34,618 nt of DNA from Reticulitermes lucifugus. Lineage: Eukaryota > Arthropoda > Insecta > Blattodea > Rhinotermitidae. The position numbers and the translations under genes are program-made. Below the pieces are notes generated by a model. It was not told the DNA's origin, did not search any database, and saw only the letters and a program-made list of their open reading frames with translations. The stretch spans positions 84,064 through 118,681 of the forward strand of contig JAKCWW010000140.1 of the NCBI GenBank assembly GCA_026260175.1, read 5' to 3'. Position 1 is the stretch's first letter, and every line of letters starts with the position of its first letter. Shown here piece after piece: positions 11,601 to 19,582 of the stretch.

Positions 11601-14600
11601 TAATATTGACAAGGAAAGCAACCATGTCAGGGGCAAAGAATGATAAAGTTAAGAGCAACTAAACATTATTCTGAGACAGTTCTGTCCACCCTCCATTCTT
11701 ACAACTAACTAACTCACTCCATGGGGCAGAGTCCTTCTTGAGAAGCTAGCAGGTCGTCAGCTAGTCAAGAAATTCCCTGCTTTTTATGGAACTCGAAGGT
11801 TCATTACCGCATTCACAAGAGCCCACCACCTGTCCCTATCCTGAGTCATATCAATCAAGTCCATGCCCCCCATCCCACTTCTTGAAGATCCATTTTAATA
11901 TTATCCTCCCATCTATGCCTGGGTCTTCCAAATGGTCTCCTTCCTTCAGGTGGCCCCACCAAAATCCTGTATGCACATCTCCCTTCCCCTGTACATGCTA
12001 CATGCCCAACCCACCTCATTCTTCTTGATTTGATCACCTGAATAATATTTGGTGATGAGTACAGATCATTAAGTTCCTCATTATGTAGTCTTCTTCACTC
12101 CCGTTTTACCTGGTCCCTCTTAGGCCCAAATATCCTCCTCAGCACCCTATTATTCTTACAACTATTTCACATATTTATTGTGTCCCCCATCTACATATTT
12201 TCCCAAGTTTCTGTTTTCCAGTAGATTTTCTGACCAAAGTTATATATGTGTATATATGCATTTATTGTCTTATCATTATCGGTTACTTCATTAAATCAGA
12301 ATACATCGATTTATATAATTGACATTTTATTAATTATAACTATCCATGCTAGAAATAGCTGTCAAAATTGTGTGCTTTAGTGACTGCTAAGAAAATTTCC
12401 TTTATTATTGTCGATGCTTTTTGTTATAACATACATTATTTTCATTCAGGATTCTCAAAATAGTGGCCTAATGAATGGGAGTGCAGAAGTGGGACACACT
12501 GTTCTCGACAACCATATTGCGGAGGACGAAGGGGAGGAAGAAGGTGTAGAAAGAAGCAAAGGTCGTGCTTGGGAGAGAGGCAAGGCTCCGTGGGTTGAAG
12601 AACTGAAATTAAATCAGGCCAAGAAGACGTCAGGATTAAATTCTACTTCCTCAGTGCTTGGACAGAGCCCTCCAGAACAGGCTGAAAGGAAACAGCTTAA
12701 ATCAAAACTAGACCCCAGTAAGTTGCATTTGAAAAGGATAATTTTTATGTATAAATGTAAGTATTGTCATGACCTGGTTCCCAGTTAGGTTTAGAAGCTT
12801 AATCTTGTTATGTACCCTGTTTCTTGGGGCCAGGGTTGTGTAGTCGGTATAGCAAATTACTACAGGGTGGGCAGTTCGTGGTTTGAACTCCAGTGGGGGT
12901 GAGATTTTTGCACCCATCCAGACTAGCCCCAAGGCCCACCCAGCTTCCTGTATGATGGATACTGGATTTCTTTCTTGGGGGTAAAGCAGCCATGGCCTAG
13001 CATTGACCACCCAACCACATCTAGCACAAAAAAAAAAAAAGAGAGAGAGAGAGAGGGTAGAGCTATACCTCTACCTTCCCTGTGTGCCTTCATGGCATGT
13101 TACACGGTGACCTTTACCTTTACCCTGATTTTTTGGGTGTGTTCAGAAAGTCGTGAAGAGCACATTTTTAAATGGTGTACGCAGGCTGCTAGATATCTGA
13201 GTCTCCAGTATCTGTTTTCTTACGTACAAGGGGCCAAAGTTTTGTGGAACTTCTTGGATCCCAACTGTGGACCACAAAGTTTCCAACTGAAAAACAGTTT
13301 CAGTTCATTTCCCCCTGTATAGATGTGTATTTTTTTTTTAATGTGACAGTTAATGTTTGTTTGTAAAAGGTAATGTTTAAACCAACCACATTTACATTAT
13401 TTATTATGGGCACAAATGCCCTGCTTAGAGGGGATTCACTTCAAGTGGTGTTTTCCTGGTCCCAGTTGACCATAGACAATGGGGAATCCCTGTATATCAG
13501 TTTGTGATCACATATCAATGCGTGGTGCATTTTTATGTTTTCCTTTTGCATGTCTTTGCTGTAATGAACAACAAATTGGTACATCTTTGCTAAGATTATG
13601 ATACTTTTTCAAGAGGAGTTACATAGATGTACTGCTGACCATTACCAACCAACCACTTTGAGCATGTTATAGGAAAGTGTATTCTAGGTCTGTGACTCAC
13701 CCTGTGTTGTATTGATTTTATGTTAGCTTACATGACTGACATTTAGGCCAAGCATGCTTTGACCTGGTTTGGTGTGTCAGTGTGACACTGTATCTTGTTT
13801 CTGCTGTAGCCAACACCTGTCATTCCTAACAATTCTTCACAGACAGCTGCTGTTTCTTGCTTGTTTTGTGAACAGTATCATTTAGTGCCTGAATTCAGCT
13901 CCATTTTTTGTTTGTAAGGTAAAAAGTGTGGTAATGTAGTAAAGTTCAGTTTTAGGTTTGGCTTACAAGAAGTCAGTGTTATAAAAATTATGCATGCTGT
14001 GTGCACATGAGAGAGAGTGAGTAAGCACATGTCTACCTGCAGATATATTTTCAAAAATTTGGGTGACTTTTATGAACCCCGGCTGTGCAGAATCCATCCC
14101 TTTGTTGACTAAACTACCGTGGTCCTTATACGAACTGAGCCTGCCTTAGGCATATCTGCAAAGGTTGCCAGGGGAGTGACAAGGGGCTGGACGAGCAGGA
14201 AACGTGAGGAGTACGGGCAGTCCATTCGTGGACAAAGGCAGGCTGAGGGCTTTCTCAAAGTAGCCTCTTCTAAAAGAGCTGGGAAGTTACTCAACTTGAG
14301 CAGAAACCAGCTAAGAGTAATTACAGGGTTGTTAACAGGACACTGTCATTTAAAGGGACACCTACTCAAACTGGGACTGGTAGACAGTGCCAGATGTGAT
14401 GGATGCAAACTAGCATCTGAAACGGCCTCACGTGTTGTTTTTGACTGTGAGGCTTTGGCCATATTAATATTTAAGCACCTGGGTCAACACTTTATGAAAC
14501 CAGGTGACTTAGAGTCCATCTCCATCAGCAGGATGCACTTTGCTCAAAGTGCAGGGCTGCTGAATGTGTGAACATAAGGGCTGCACAAAAGATCAATAAC

Positions 14601-17600
14601 AGTAACAGTGCACAAGTCACCATGTTTCCCACCCTCCCATACTCTGTTTTGTTCTGTTCTAAACTATTGTGGTTTCTATTGTCAGAATGTCAAATCAGTC
14701 TTCAACTACTGAGCACTGTTTGGAGCTTTACACACCATATTGTTATATTACAATTGATATGTGTTCCAAGTATTCTTTGTTTATTTAAACAGATTCACAG
14801 ATTATTAATTCATATGTTCAGTATGTGTGACGAGATTTCTAACGTTGCTCATTTGAGTCAGTGACTGGGGACTTATCATGATGTCCATAATTAGAGATGT
14901 AATTGGTAGTAGAAAATAGTTTTGATCAGATTTTGTGGTACAAGGGTTTTTTTTTTCTGGAAAAATATTTCATATTTAATTACTTAAACTTGGTTACAAG
15001 TGTTTCCTTCTAATTTTAATCAGTGTATATTTAAGTCGCTCATTCTGAATCAACTCATGATTGTGAGATTTGAGGTCCTTTCTTCTTGGACTGCTTAACC
15101 CTGAAGATGAAGGTACTACAATCCTCCAAAGTGTTGGTAACTTTAATCCCACCAACAACATAACATCCAAGAAGTCCTGAGTCTTCATTCATGAGTGTCC
15201 ATAGCTAGTGTAAGGCACAGGTTGTGTACTGGATGGCCAGGGCTCAGTAAGAGTATTGGGAATTATGTTTTGTGTTAAGGGCAGAATAGGGAACAGCACT
15301 GGGACCTTAAGGAGCCCTATTTCCTGCACAGTGTCTACCAACCAACCAACATCTCTTTCCCTGGGGGAAATTGCTGAAGACTACCTGGTATCTTTCCATT
15401 TTGAAGATGAAATGTTGGAGGTTTTTCTACTCCTGTTGCGTTTGTACATGGTCTGATGTTTAGCTACAGGGCAGTTCTTATGTTTCTTATCTAAAATAAG
15501 TAAAATACTGTTATATTAGCAGATGTGTGAAATTAGGAATTGTAAAATTCAGCTGCTTCACTCGACTGTAATATGAAGATTACAGTATCTTTGTTCATTT
15601 AAATTCTGTATCATGTCAGTTGTGACTGAGTTTTACTTTATGTAGTTGTAAGTTTAAAAAAAAACAAACTTTTCGAAGTCCTTCTGTTTCACATAGTAGT
15701 TGACAGCAAGATATGGAATATTGTTTGTTCAAGATAGCATCCAAATAGATAACTTGTGTTCACTGTGCTGCGCCCAGAAAAGGCAGATTGTGTTTTAGAA
15801 CTAGAGGACAGTTGTATTCTTTATCACTTTGAAGGTGTTGCTATCTTTGTGTAAACACATGTTAGTGATGCTCCTCCCACAGATGGCAGCATTGGCCCTG
15901 GGATGGTATGTACCAATTTACTTACCACAGTAAGCTTGGTGACAGTGGACAGTTTGTTGCAACATAATTATGTGTCATGTCTTATGAGATTAGTGGTGAC
16001 ATTCTACTTGTGAAACGAGGTAAAGTACAGGTAAAGTAAAGTTGTCCCAGCACATGCTATGAAGGCATTTCACGAATACATAGCTCCTGGCACCCCCCTT
16101 CCGCCAAAACACACACACACATCTGTGGAAATTATATGTGAGACAATCACATTACAGTGGCTCAGTGTATGACAGTTGCCCTCTGTGGTTTAGCGTGCTC
16201 ATGTTTGAAACAGTGATTGCCTCATGGTAATTCAACCATTGAGCTATATAACCTGCCTTCGATTACAGATTAATACAGTAGTATAATTCTACATTGTATT
16301 TGCCAGCGACATATACTTTTCATATCCTGGTTATTGACATATGCATTTAGGTGTTAAGGTCGCATCATCCTTAATGCCACACTGAACTAGTAAGTGGCTA
16401 CACATGGCCTTCACAGTATGTTGTAATGCCCATTTTCTCTGTGTTTATGTTGTCCACTATTGTACTCAGTTTTTTCTCTCTTATCCATTACACTCGCCCA
16501 TTATATGTTCCTGTATATGATTTTTAGGCATGTTTGCATAGCTGCAAAAAGTGCCTATTACCTTCATCATGTCTGTGTATCCATCTGGCCACGTGTATCA
16601 GCGCAGCTCCCACTGGTCCGATTTCTGTGAAATTTGGTATAGGGGATTCTATGAAAATTTGTCAAGAAAACCCAGATCTGGTTAGAATTGGGCAGAAACG
16701 ACAGTTTACGTGGAGACCTAAGTACGGTTTGTTGTTGCTGGTGACATTAAATTGCCATAAAAGTGCTCTCTTAGAGTGAAACGGTATCGACTTCTTAGGG
16801 TAGCGGAGGAGGTATAAACATTATACCAACATGCCACAATGTTACGTTATACACACATTGCCTGTCTTGTATTGTGGCTTGCTCCTGTATGATTATTGTG
16901 TTATCCTGTTGAGATTATGCTGCTGCTGTGATGTGCAACACCTCCATTTCTCTTCACAGGCAGCAAAATTGAAACTAGTAACCATATAATGTTTGTATCT
17001 TCGTTGAACATTACTGTCTTCTGGTATGTTTGTTAGACAGGTACTTAATGTTTCAGAGAAGCCTGCTGGTTGTGTGTTCACATAGAGGAGTGAATCTTGA
17101 AAATGTTGGCACCAGGTTTCTCTGAAATGTTGATACATATTTACCAAACTGAGCAGTTTTACATCCTTGAAGTCGGTAATTTTTATAGTCACTTCCATGA
17201 GAAACTGAAATCTGAAGTAAGTGTAATTATTTTCAGGTCCTGAACCTAAACAAGCACAAGCAAGTGTGACAATGAGGATGCATCCTGCCAGACCCCAGTC
17301 AATGTTCCAAGATTCCTCATCAAGAGTCACTCCACAAACAAGGCCATTGTCTTCATCAAGCCCACCTGATCCTGCCCACCTCTTGGCAGAATTGAGTCAG
17401 GCTCATTCCAAACCCCTTTCAGGTTCAGCAACTAGCCCCTTATTGCATACACTGCAGACAAGGCAAGAACCTGCCAGTCCACAAGCCAGGCCAGCATCTA
17501 CTAGCCCAGTGCTGGCCACTTTAATGGCAAAACAAGCAGCAGATTCTACAAGTCCTTCATCGCTGTCAGATCCAGATCTGTTAGCAAGTCCATCAGCAAA

Positions 17601-19008
17601 TAGTCCAGGGCTTGCAAGCGAATCTTCAGTTACATACAAGCAATTTGTAGAGCTGAAAGATAGGGTAAGTAAAGTGTGTAACATTAGAAGAGTTGTATTA
17701 ACACTTTGATGCATGACATTTATCTAAATGATATTTTCAAATTTGGTTTCCCATTAGATTTAATTTATATACGTGGATAAAAGGACTTCAAGCCTGGTTG
17801 TTATGACAAAAAAACAATATTCAGGGCAGTGTCAAAATGAGGACTGCCCATACAAAGTTTTCCAGGTACTGTGGTAGTGACAGGAACTATGTTCCTACCT
17901 AGATGTGCCTTCCTAGACGTTAGGGTTGGAGTTGATTTCAGGAGGGAGAGACTAGGAAAAGTTGATGCCAGTAAGAAAATTTACTTTAGTTTTTTTAACA
18001 TCACTGTCCGTACCTCTGGCACTGAATGACTGAATGACAGTGAACAATGAATTGGAAAGGACATGGAAGGAAGTGGGCATCTCTAATTTAAGGTATTGTC
18101 CTCGCATTTGCATTTAGGGACTGAGGAACAAAATAAAGAACCTCACTGTAGATAGTTGATGCCCCAACTGAGGTTTGAACTAGGCACGTAGTGAATACAA
18201 GTCAAAAGCATTCCTACTACAACCAGCTTGCTCAGTTCCAAATAGAAGAGACAGAAGTCTGTACATAACATTGTCTTAAAAAGACCTACCCAAATAAAAA
18301 TAGCCATATACCTAAAAGGCGAACAGTTGCTGTTGTGTTATTATGTATGTAATGTCTGCTAATATAGTTGGTAGTAATTGTGAAGAGGAGCAGAGAATAG
18401 CAGTAATAAATGACAGTGAAAGGTCTGCTTGTGTCGATATTGCAGTGTCCCACCTTTGCCAACAAGATTTCATAGCAAAGCTCCAGCTTGCAGTATTCCT
18501 TACTGCATATTGTTGTTCTATTAATTTTGCTATCTTAACCCTTTCGTGCCGGCATCAGATGCCTGGTGAGAGCTGCAGAAGACCGGAAGTTAAATGGTAA
18601 TCCGCATGACGAAGGTTATTAATTACCATCACCTTAACCTGACATTCATTGTTTTGAGCATCACACTGCCTGACGGTTATATCTGACTACTTGCCGAAGG
18701 GTTAATGTAAGTGTAGCTGTCTTTCCAGAACTGCTTGCATATTCAGTGAAATATTCAATTTAGAGTATTCCCAAGGGCTGTAGTGTATGTGAGTGGATCA
18801 GAGCGTGACAAGTCAGCGTGACCAATTATGTTTTAGTCTAGTGTTTTGTTTGTAGGTTTCAAAACTTGAAGAAACATTGGAGGCTCAGCAGGAAATGTTC
18901 ACAAAGATGCTGAGAGATTTGTCCATTAAACTGTCTGAAGAGACTGATAGAAGACTTCAGTTGCAACAAGAAATGGACAAGGTTACTAACCTGGTAACGC
19001 AGGTGTGA
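2593..19008 (+). CDS. cindr: CD2AP/CIN85-family adaptor protein, 3' eight exons (5' partial)
   Basis: This is the insect orthologue of vertebrate CD2AP and SH3KBP1/CIN85. The family is a cytoplasmic scaffold linking cell-adhesion receptors, Cbl ubiquitin ligase and endocytosis to cortical actin. The join is 2593-2686, 4264-4401, 5821-6008, 8495-8660, 10657-10988, 12450-12717, 17237-17664 and 18856-19008, in total 588 codons plus TGA. Every junction is GT/AG and keeps frame. Domain order from the first visible residue: end of SH3-B (1-12), linker with VLPPKP, complete SH3-C (about 81-137), Ser/Pro/basic linker, CPI motif (282-298), acidic patch (331-340), Ser/Pro-rich region (396-525) and coiled coil (about 527-588). 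The order and the FDSV-CPI block match the family. SH3-A and most of SH3-B lie upstream. The base composition is CpG-poor, as in methylated insect genes. Confidence 0.95.
2800..3040 (+). mobile_element. SINE family B, degraded copy
   Basis: The body matches the other three family B copies: GTGCGATTTGTGGAAGACAA, a CCCTGTCAGTATCATTC block and CTCATTCATTCATCACC. It has the shared tail CATAATCTTAGCAGATTAGA followed by GCATCGTTAATTAACAC. The tRNA-like head is poorly preserved. A duplicated GGATAGAnCCCAGGCCA motif at 2835-2884 suggests an internal rearrangement. Confidence 0.65.
3180..3425. repeat. CTAT/CTGT/CCAT minisatellite with 88-bp duplication
   Basis: Tetranucleotide units CTGT, CTAT and CCAT run through the tract. 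A higher-order 88-bp period is visible: CCATCCATCTGTATATTTGT occurs at 3243 and again at 3331, with CCACCTATCTGTCCATCTAT downstream in both. The tract ends in a TC dinucleotide run at about 3409-3425. Confidence 0.9.
3772..3810. repeat. CAT/CAC trinucleotide microsatellite
   Basis: Six CAT-type units run directly into CAC units, followed by GTCATCAG. This is a simple intronic microsatellite. Confidence 0.85.
4264..4401 (+). CDS. cindr: exon 2 in window: linker with proline motif
   Basis: The exon encodes a Ser/Asp/Glu-rich linker ([14 protein letters not shown]) and a VLPPKPG motif just before SH3-C. The acceptor is TTGCACAG; phase 1 in and phase 1 out. I chose the donor AAAA|GTAAAC at 4402, giving DDKK then M-K-E-M-C. 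An earlier phase-1 donor, CTG|GTAATT at 4381, would give CCT then V-K-E-M and skip seven residues. If the intron is not removed, the frame stops at TAG 4410-4412. Confidence 0.85.
4402..5820 (+). other. cindr: intron containing a LINE fragment
   Basis: 1419-bp intron from GTAAAC to CCATGTCAG. Its middle third is a decayed LINE 3' end (annotated separately). The remainder is AT-rich with no recognisable element. Confidence 0.85.
4972..5490 (+). mobile_element. LINE 3'-end fragment (family L, copy 2)
   Basis: This is the longest family L copy at the 5' side. Interrupted plus-strand frames read VVLYGCET (about 4988), IFGPKKGEV (about 5072), a degraded form of the RMRWVGHVA motif (about 5185) and the 3' tail GAATTTCTTGACTGGTTTAA (5415) with CTCCATGGGAGTAG (5460). 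Multiple stops and frameshifts show it is dead. It is inserted in the sense orientation within the intron. Confidence 0.8.
5821..6008 (+). CDS. cindr: exon 3 in window: complete SH3-C domain
   Basis: The exon encodes [16 protein letters not shown], the RT-loop acidic residues, [11 protein letters not shown], the ligand-binding pair in GWWRGEL, and [11 protein letters not shown]. The ALYDY-equivalent LFPYEA, both tryptophans, and the Pro and Asn of FPDNF that line the peptide groove are all present. SH3 domains of this family bind PxxxPR-type ligands such as Cbl. The acceptor CCATGTCAG enters in phase 1 and the donor GAG|GTGAGT leaves in phase 0. Confidence 0.97.
6009..8494 (+). other. cindr: intron with a MITE remnant
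   Basis: 2486-bp intron from GTGAGT to TTATTCACAG. It holds a piggyBac-like MITE remnant at 7444-7616. The 111-residue minus-strand frame at 7065-7400 has no family I recognise and its codons look random. Confidence 0.8.
7444..7616. mobile_element. piggyBac-like MITE, family M1, degraded copy
   Basis: It is homologous throughout to the better copy at 19911-20059. Shared blocks are AACCCTGT at the left, GGTGCAAAGTAATGGGCAGC (7540), GCAGAGTACACTGAGCAC (7582) and TTAATTCCGCCAAG at the right. A CTTTTAAATGCCAGCTCTTT-like insertion separates the copies in the middle. The outer TTAA duplications have mutated. Confidence 0.65.
8495..8660 (+). CDS. cindr: exon 4 in window: basic proline linker
   Basis: The exon encodes [14 protein letters not shown], then [20 protein letters not shown] and [15 protein letters not shown]. 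It is basic, proline-containing and probably disordered. The acceptor is TTCACAG in phase 0; an alternative AG three bases later (CACAGCAG) would drop one Gln. The donor G|GTGAGT is in phase 1. Confidence 0.85.
9551..9590 (+). repeat. hammerhead-like module, copy H1
   Basis: CTGAAGA (9554-9560) is followed by a perfect 5-bp hairpin, TGGGA (9562-9566) with TCCCA (9576-9580), then GAAA (9581-9584) and TGTC. This is the order CTGANGA, stem II, GAAA, NUH of a type I hammerhead core. A proper stem III and a convincing stem I are not visible, so it is probably a decayed retroelement relic. Confidence 0.45.
9971..10050. repeat. 41-bp tandem duplication
   Basis: Two consecutive units begin AGTACACAACACGGAACAAA and AGTACACAACAAGGAACAAA. 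They continue CACGACAGAACAACGCAG and CACGACAGAACAATGCAG. The second unit is two bases short. Confidence 0.9.
10274..10318 (+). ncRNA. hammerhead-like ribozyme motif (H2), probably defective
   Basis: The parts occur in type I order. Stem I 5' strand is CCCC (10274-10277), core CTGAGGA (10278-10284), stem II GGTTTT (10286-10291) with AAAACC (10297-10302), core GAGA (10303-10306), stem III C-ATAT-G (10307-10312), cleavage triplet GTA (10312-10314) and stem I 3' strand GGGG (10315-10318). The expected second core is GAAA; the G at 10305 should weaken or abolish cleavage. Type I hammerheads are known in Penelope-like elements and retrozymes. The assignment rests on fold topology alone. Confidence 0.5.
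10657..10988 (+). CDS. cindr: exon 5 in window: linker with CPI motif
   Basis: The exon encodes a Ser-rich basic stretch ([16 protein letters not shown]), then [11 protein letters not shown], then [11 protein letters not shown] and the CPI motif [11 protein letters not shown]6-P (10914-10964). CPI motifs bind F-actin capping protein and lower its affinity for barbed ends. The family consensus is LxHxTxxRPK-x6-P; here the proline after Arg is Val. FDSV followed by CPI is the most diagnostic block outside the SH3 domains. Splice sites are TTGTTCAG in phase 1 and GCA|GTAAGT in phase 0. Confidence 0.93.
10989..12449 (+). other. cindr: intron with a LINE fragment
   Basis: 1461-bp intron from GTAAGT to TTTTCATTCAG. 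About a third of it is an antisense family L LINE fragment. The rest is AT-rich with no other element recognised. Confidence 0.85.
11698..12165 (-). mobile_element. LINE 3'-end fragment (family L, copy 3)
   Basis: This is the best-preserved copy. A minus-strand frame at 11855-12037 reads [19 protein letters not shown], then [20 protein letters not shown] and [17 protein letters not shown]. The tail (GGGAATTTCTTGACTAGCTG, TTCTCAAGAAGGACTCTGCC) ends at about 11698. The RMRW(V/A)GHV...GRPRxRWEDNI peptide is the common C-terminus of insect non-LTR reverse transcriptase ORFs. The catalytic domains are absent (5' truncation) and the frame breaks after GAW. Confidence 0.88.
12450..12717 (+). CDS. 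cindr: exon 6 in window: acidic linker
   Basis: The exon encodes [16 protein letters not shown], an acidic patch [10 protein letters not shown], basic [19 protein letters not shown] and a Ser-rich end. It is likely disordered; no domain is recognised. The acceptor TTTCATTCAG is in phase 0 and the donor CCCCA|GTAAGT in phase 1. The next exon supplies GT to make Ser. Assignment to the gene rests on frame, splice sites and position. Confidence 0.85.
12813..13133 (+). mobile_element. SINE family A, copy 1, with imperfect TSD
   Basis: The tRNA-like head has a TGTAGTCGGTATAGC A box (12838) and a GGTTTGAACTCC B box (12881). The body matches the copy at 19597-19885: GACTAGCCCCAAGGCC, TGGGGGTAAAGC, TGACCACCCAACC, AGAGCTATACCTCTA and the CCTTCATGGC...TTACCTTTACC 3' end. 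An A run and GA repeats lie at 13027-13056. Flanks TACCCTGTTTCTTGGG (12813) and TACCCTGATTTTTTGGG (13121) look like a diverged target-site duplication. Confidence 0.85.
14101..14580 (+). mobile_element. non-LTR retrotransposon C-terminus (post-RNase H region)
   Basis: An open frame to the TGA at 14569 encodes [17 protein letters not shown], then [40 protein letters not shown] and a closing AQSAGLLNV. This matches the tail after the RNase H domain of Jockey/R1-type LINE ORF2 proteins as I remember them. The C-x2-C-x8-H-x4-C finger is visible, but His is replaced by Arg (ASRVVFDC). RNase H catalytic acids and reverse transcriptase are missing upstream. It is a 5'-truncated, non-functional copy with an unusually intact 3' frame. 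Confidence 0.75.
15098..15145 (+). repeat. hammerhead-like module, copy H3 (degraded)
   Basis: CTGAAGA (15101) is followed by GAAGG, a nine-base loop and CCTCC (four of five pairs), then AAAGTGTTGGTAAC. The GAAA core is lost. It resembles the minus-strand copies at 29.0 and 30.6 kb more than H2. Confidence 0.3.
16018..16085 (-). mobile_element. SINE family A, 3' fragment
   Basis: The segment reads GGTAAAGTACAGGTAAAGTAAAG followed by CCCAGCACATGCTATGAAGGC. It is the reverse complement of the family A 3' end (GCCTTCATGGC...TTTACCTTTACC). Only about 65 bases are recognisable. Confidence 0.55.
16520..16885 (+). repeat. repeat family R, copy 1
   Basis: It shares with 23692-24230 the start TTTTTAGGCATGTTTGCA, a CTGTGTATCCATCTGGCCAC-like block, GCTCCCACTGGTCCGATTTC then TGAAATTTG, and the end TGTTACGTTATA followed by GTTGCCTGTCTTGT-type sequence. 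The class is unknown; no TIR or tail is evident. The 81-residue frame inside it is not considered a gene. Confidence 0.6.
17237..17664 (+). CDS. cindr: exon 7 in window: Ser/Pro-rich region and start of coiled coil
   Basis: The largest exon encodes [20 protein letters not shown], many Ser/Pro motifs ([44 protein letters not shown]) and the first turns of the coiled coil ([12 protein letters not shown]). RP dipeptides are potential atypical SH3 ligands, and the SP motifs possible proline-directed kinase sites; both are inferences. The acceptor TTTTCAG enters in phase 1 and the donor AGG|GTAAGT leaves in phase 0. Confidence 0.92.
17665..18855 (+). other. cindr: intron with a small MITE
   Basis: 1191-bp intron from GTAAGT to TTTGTTTGTAG. 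The only element seen is the TTAA-flanked MITE at 18535-18705. Confidence 0.85.
18535..18705. mobile_element. piggyBac-like MITE, family M2
   Basis: The element begins TTAACCCTTTCGTGCCGG and ends CTTGCCGAAGGGTTAA. This gives TTAA target duplications and CCCTTCG-type terminal inverted repeats around 163 bp of non-coding DNA. TTAA plus a CCC...GGG end is the piggyBac signature. The interior differs from family M1. Confidence 0.6.
18856..19008 (+). CDS. cindr: exon 8, last coding exon: C-terminal coiled coil
   Basis: The exon encodes [20 protein letters not shown], then [18 protein letters not shown] and TQV before TGA at 19006-19008. Hydrophobic residues at heptad spacing continue the coil begun in exon 7. 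In the vertebrate relatives this coiled coil makes the protein self-associate and, in CD2AP, reaches adhesion partners. The acceptor is TTTGTAG in phase 0. A CAG|GTGTGA next to the stop looks like a weak donor, but no further exon is recognised. Confidence 0.93.
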   Translation, partial: VSKLEETLEAQQEMFTKMLRDLSIKLSEETDRRLQLQQEMDKVTNLVTQV

Positions 19009-19149
19009 CTGTTGGCAATTGCATCAAGCACTGTTTACCTGAGATGAGTGTTGCTGACATGCTGTCTCTGGTGAGTGGCTAATTATGAACAAAACAGATG
19101 TGTGTCGGCTTGTGAGATTTGCGGTTCTCACAGCACTGACTGTGAAGTC

Positions 19150-19225
19150 TTCTAGGATGTGACACCATGCAGTCTGGTAGATATATACTGACATTCTGGA
19201 GGAACTGCTGCCTCCCTCTTCAAGG
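19150..19225 (-). repeat. hammerhead-like module, copy H4
   Basis: On the minus strand TTGAAGA (19223-19217) precedes a perfect 5-bp hairpin, GGAGG (19215-19211) with CCTCC (19202-19198). Then comes A-GAATGTC. It is the same module as H1 with changed stem bases. The flank CCATGCAGTCTGGTAGATAT-like sequence also matches the copy at 28.99 kb. Confidence 0.4.
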
Positions 19226-19255
19226 TGGGCAGGAGGTATCTCTGAAAGTTCAGTA

Positions 19256-19462
19256 CATACTGTATTGACTTGAATATTAAATGAGACTCTGTTCCTGATT
19301 CATCTTCTGAAAATGGAGGGTTGCCTTATATTTGTGCATAAAGTTAAACATATTGTGTACAAGTAATTTCCTGAAAATTGAAGATTGTGAAGGGGGCTGT
19401 GCAGGGAGGGAGGGAGGGCAGTGGTCATCTTAATCTAGGGTTGTCTTATATTCAGGTATATA
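19256..19462. mobile_element. possible MITE with degenerate inverted ends
   Basis: The left end TACTGTATTGACTTGAATAT and the right end, read inverted as TATATACCTGAATATAAGAC, share a TGaaTATnAgAC core. The interior has a (GGGA)n tract at 19403. Termini and target duplication are not sharp. Confidence 0.35.
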
Positions 19463-19582
19463 CATTATCTACCTTACTACACACTATCATATACCAGAAG
19501 ACAGTAGGTAATCTTTGTGTGACTGCCTTTCGTTTATACGTGATTTGTATCCTTTTTACAAATAAATGCCATTAACGTTACA

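Larger units (their letters stand above)
12718..17236 (+). other. cindr: largest intron, rich in mobile elements
   Basis: 4519-bp intron from GTAAGT to TTATTTTCAG. It holds a SINE-A copy (12830-13120), an RNase H-type LINE remnant (14101-14580), a hammerhead-like module (15100-15140), a SINE-A fragment (16018-16085), an AC microsatellite (16109-16121) and a copy of repeat family R (16520-16885). Sequence at 13140-14080 and 15190-16010 shows nothing I can assign. Confidence 0.8.
19009..19582 (+). other. cindr: presumed 3' untranslated region
   Basis: Sequence after the stop codon has no coding signature. The first canonical AATAAA is at 19561-19566, 22 bases before the SINE insertion. Further AATAAA hexamers are at 20284, 21208 and 22513. 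Which one is used cannot be told from sequence. A hammerhead-like module and a possible MITE lie inside. Confidence 0.5.

Noticed and set aside
12708..13010. Minus-strand frames around 12.7-13.0 kb
   Set aside because: They overlap the SINE-A copy and the end of exon 6 in antisense; explained by these features.
17403..17714. 103-residue minus-strand frame
   Set aside because: Antisense to the Ser/Pro-rich exon 7; a shadow of biased codon use there.
19004..19009. CAG|GTGTGA as a donor bypassing the stop codon
   Set aside because: Weak donor, and the family's coiled coil ends at about this length; no further exon with homology is found downstream.
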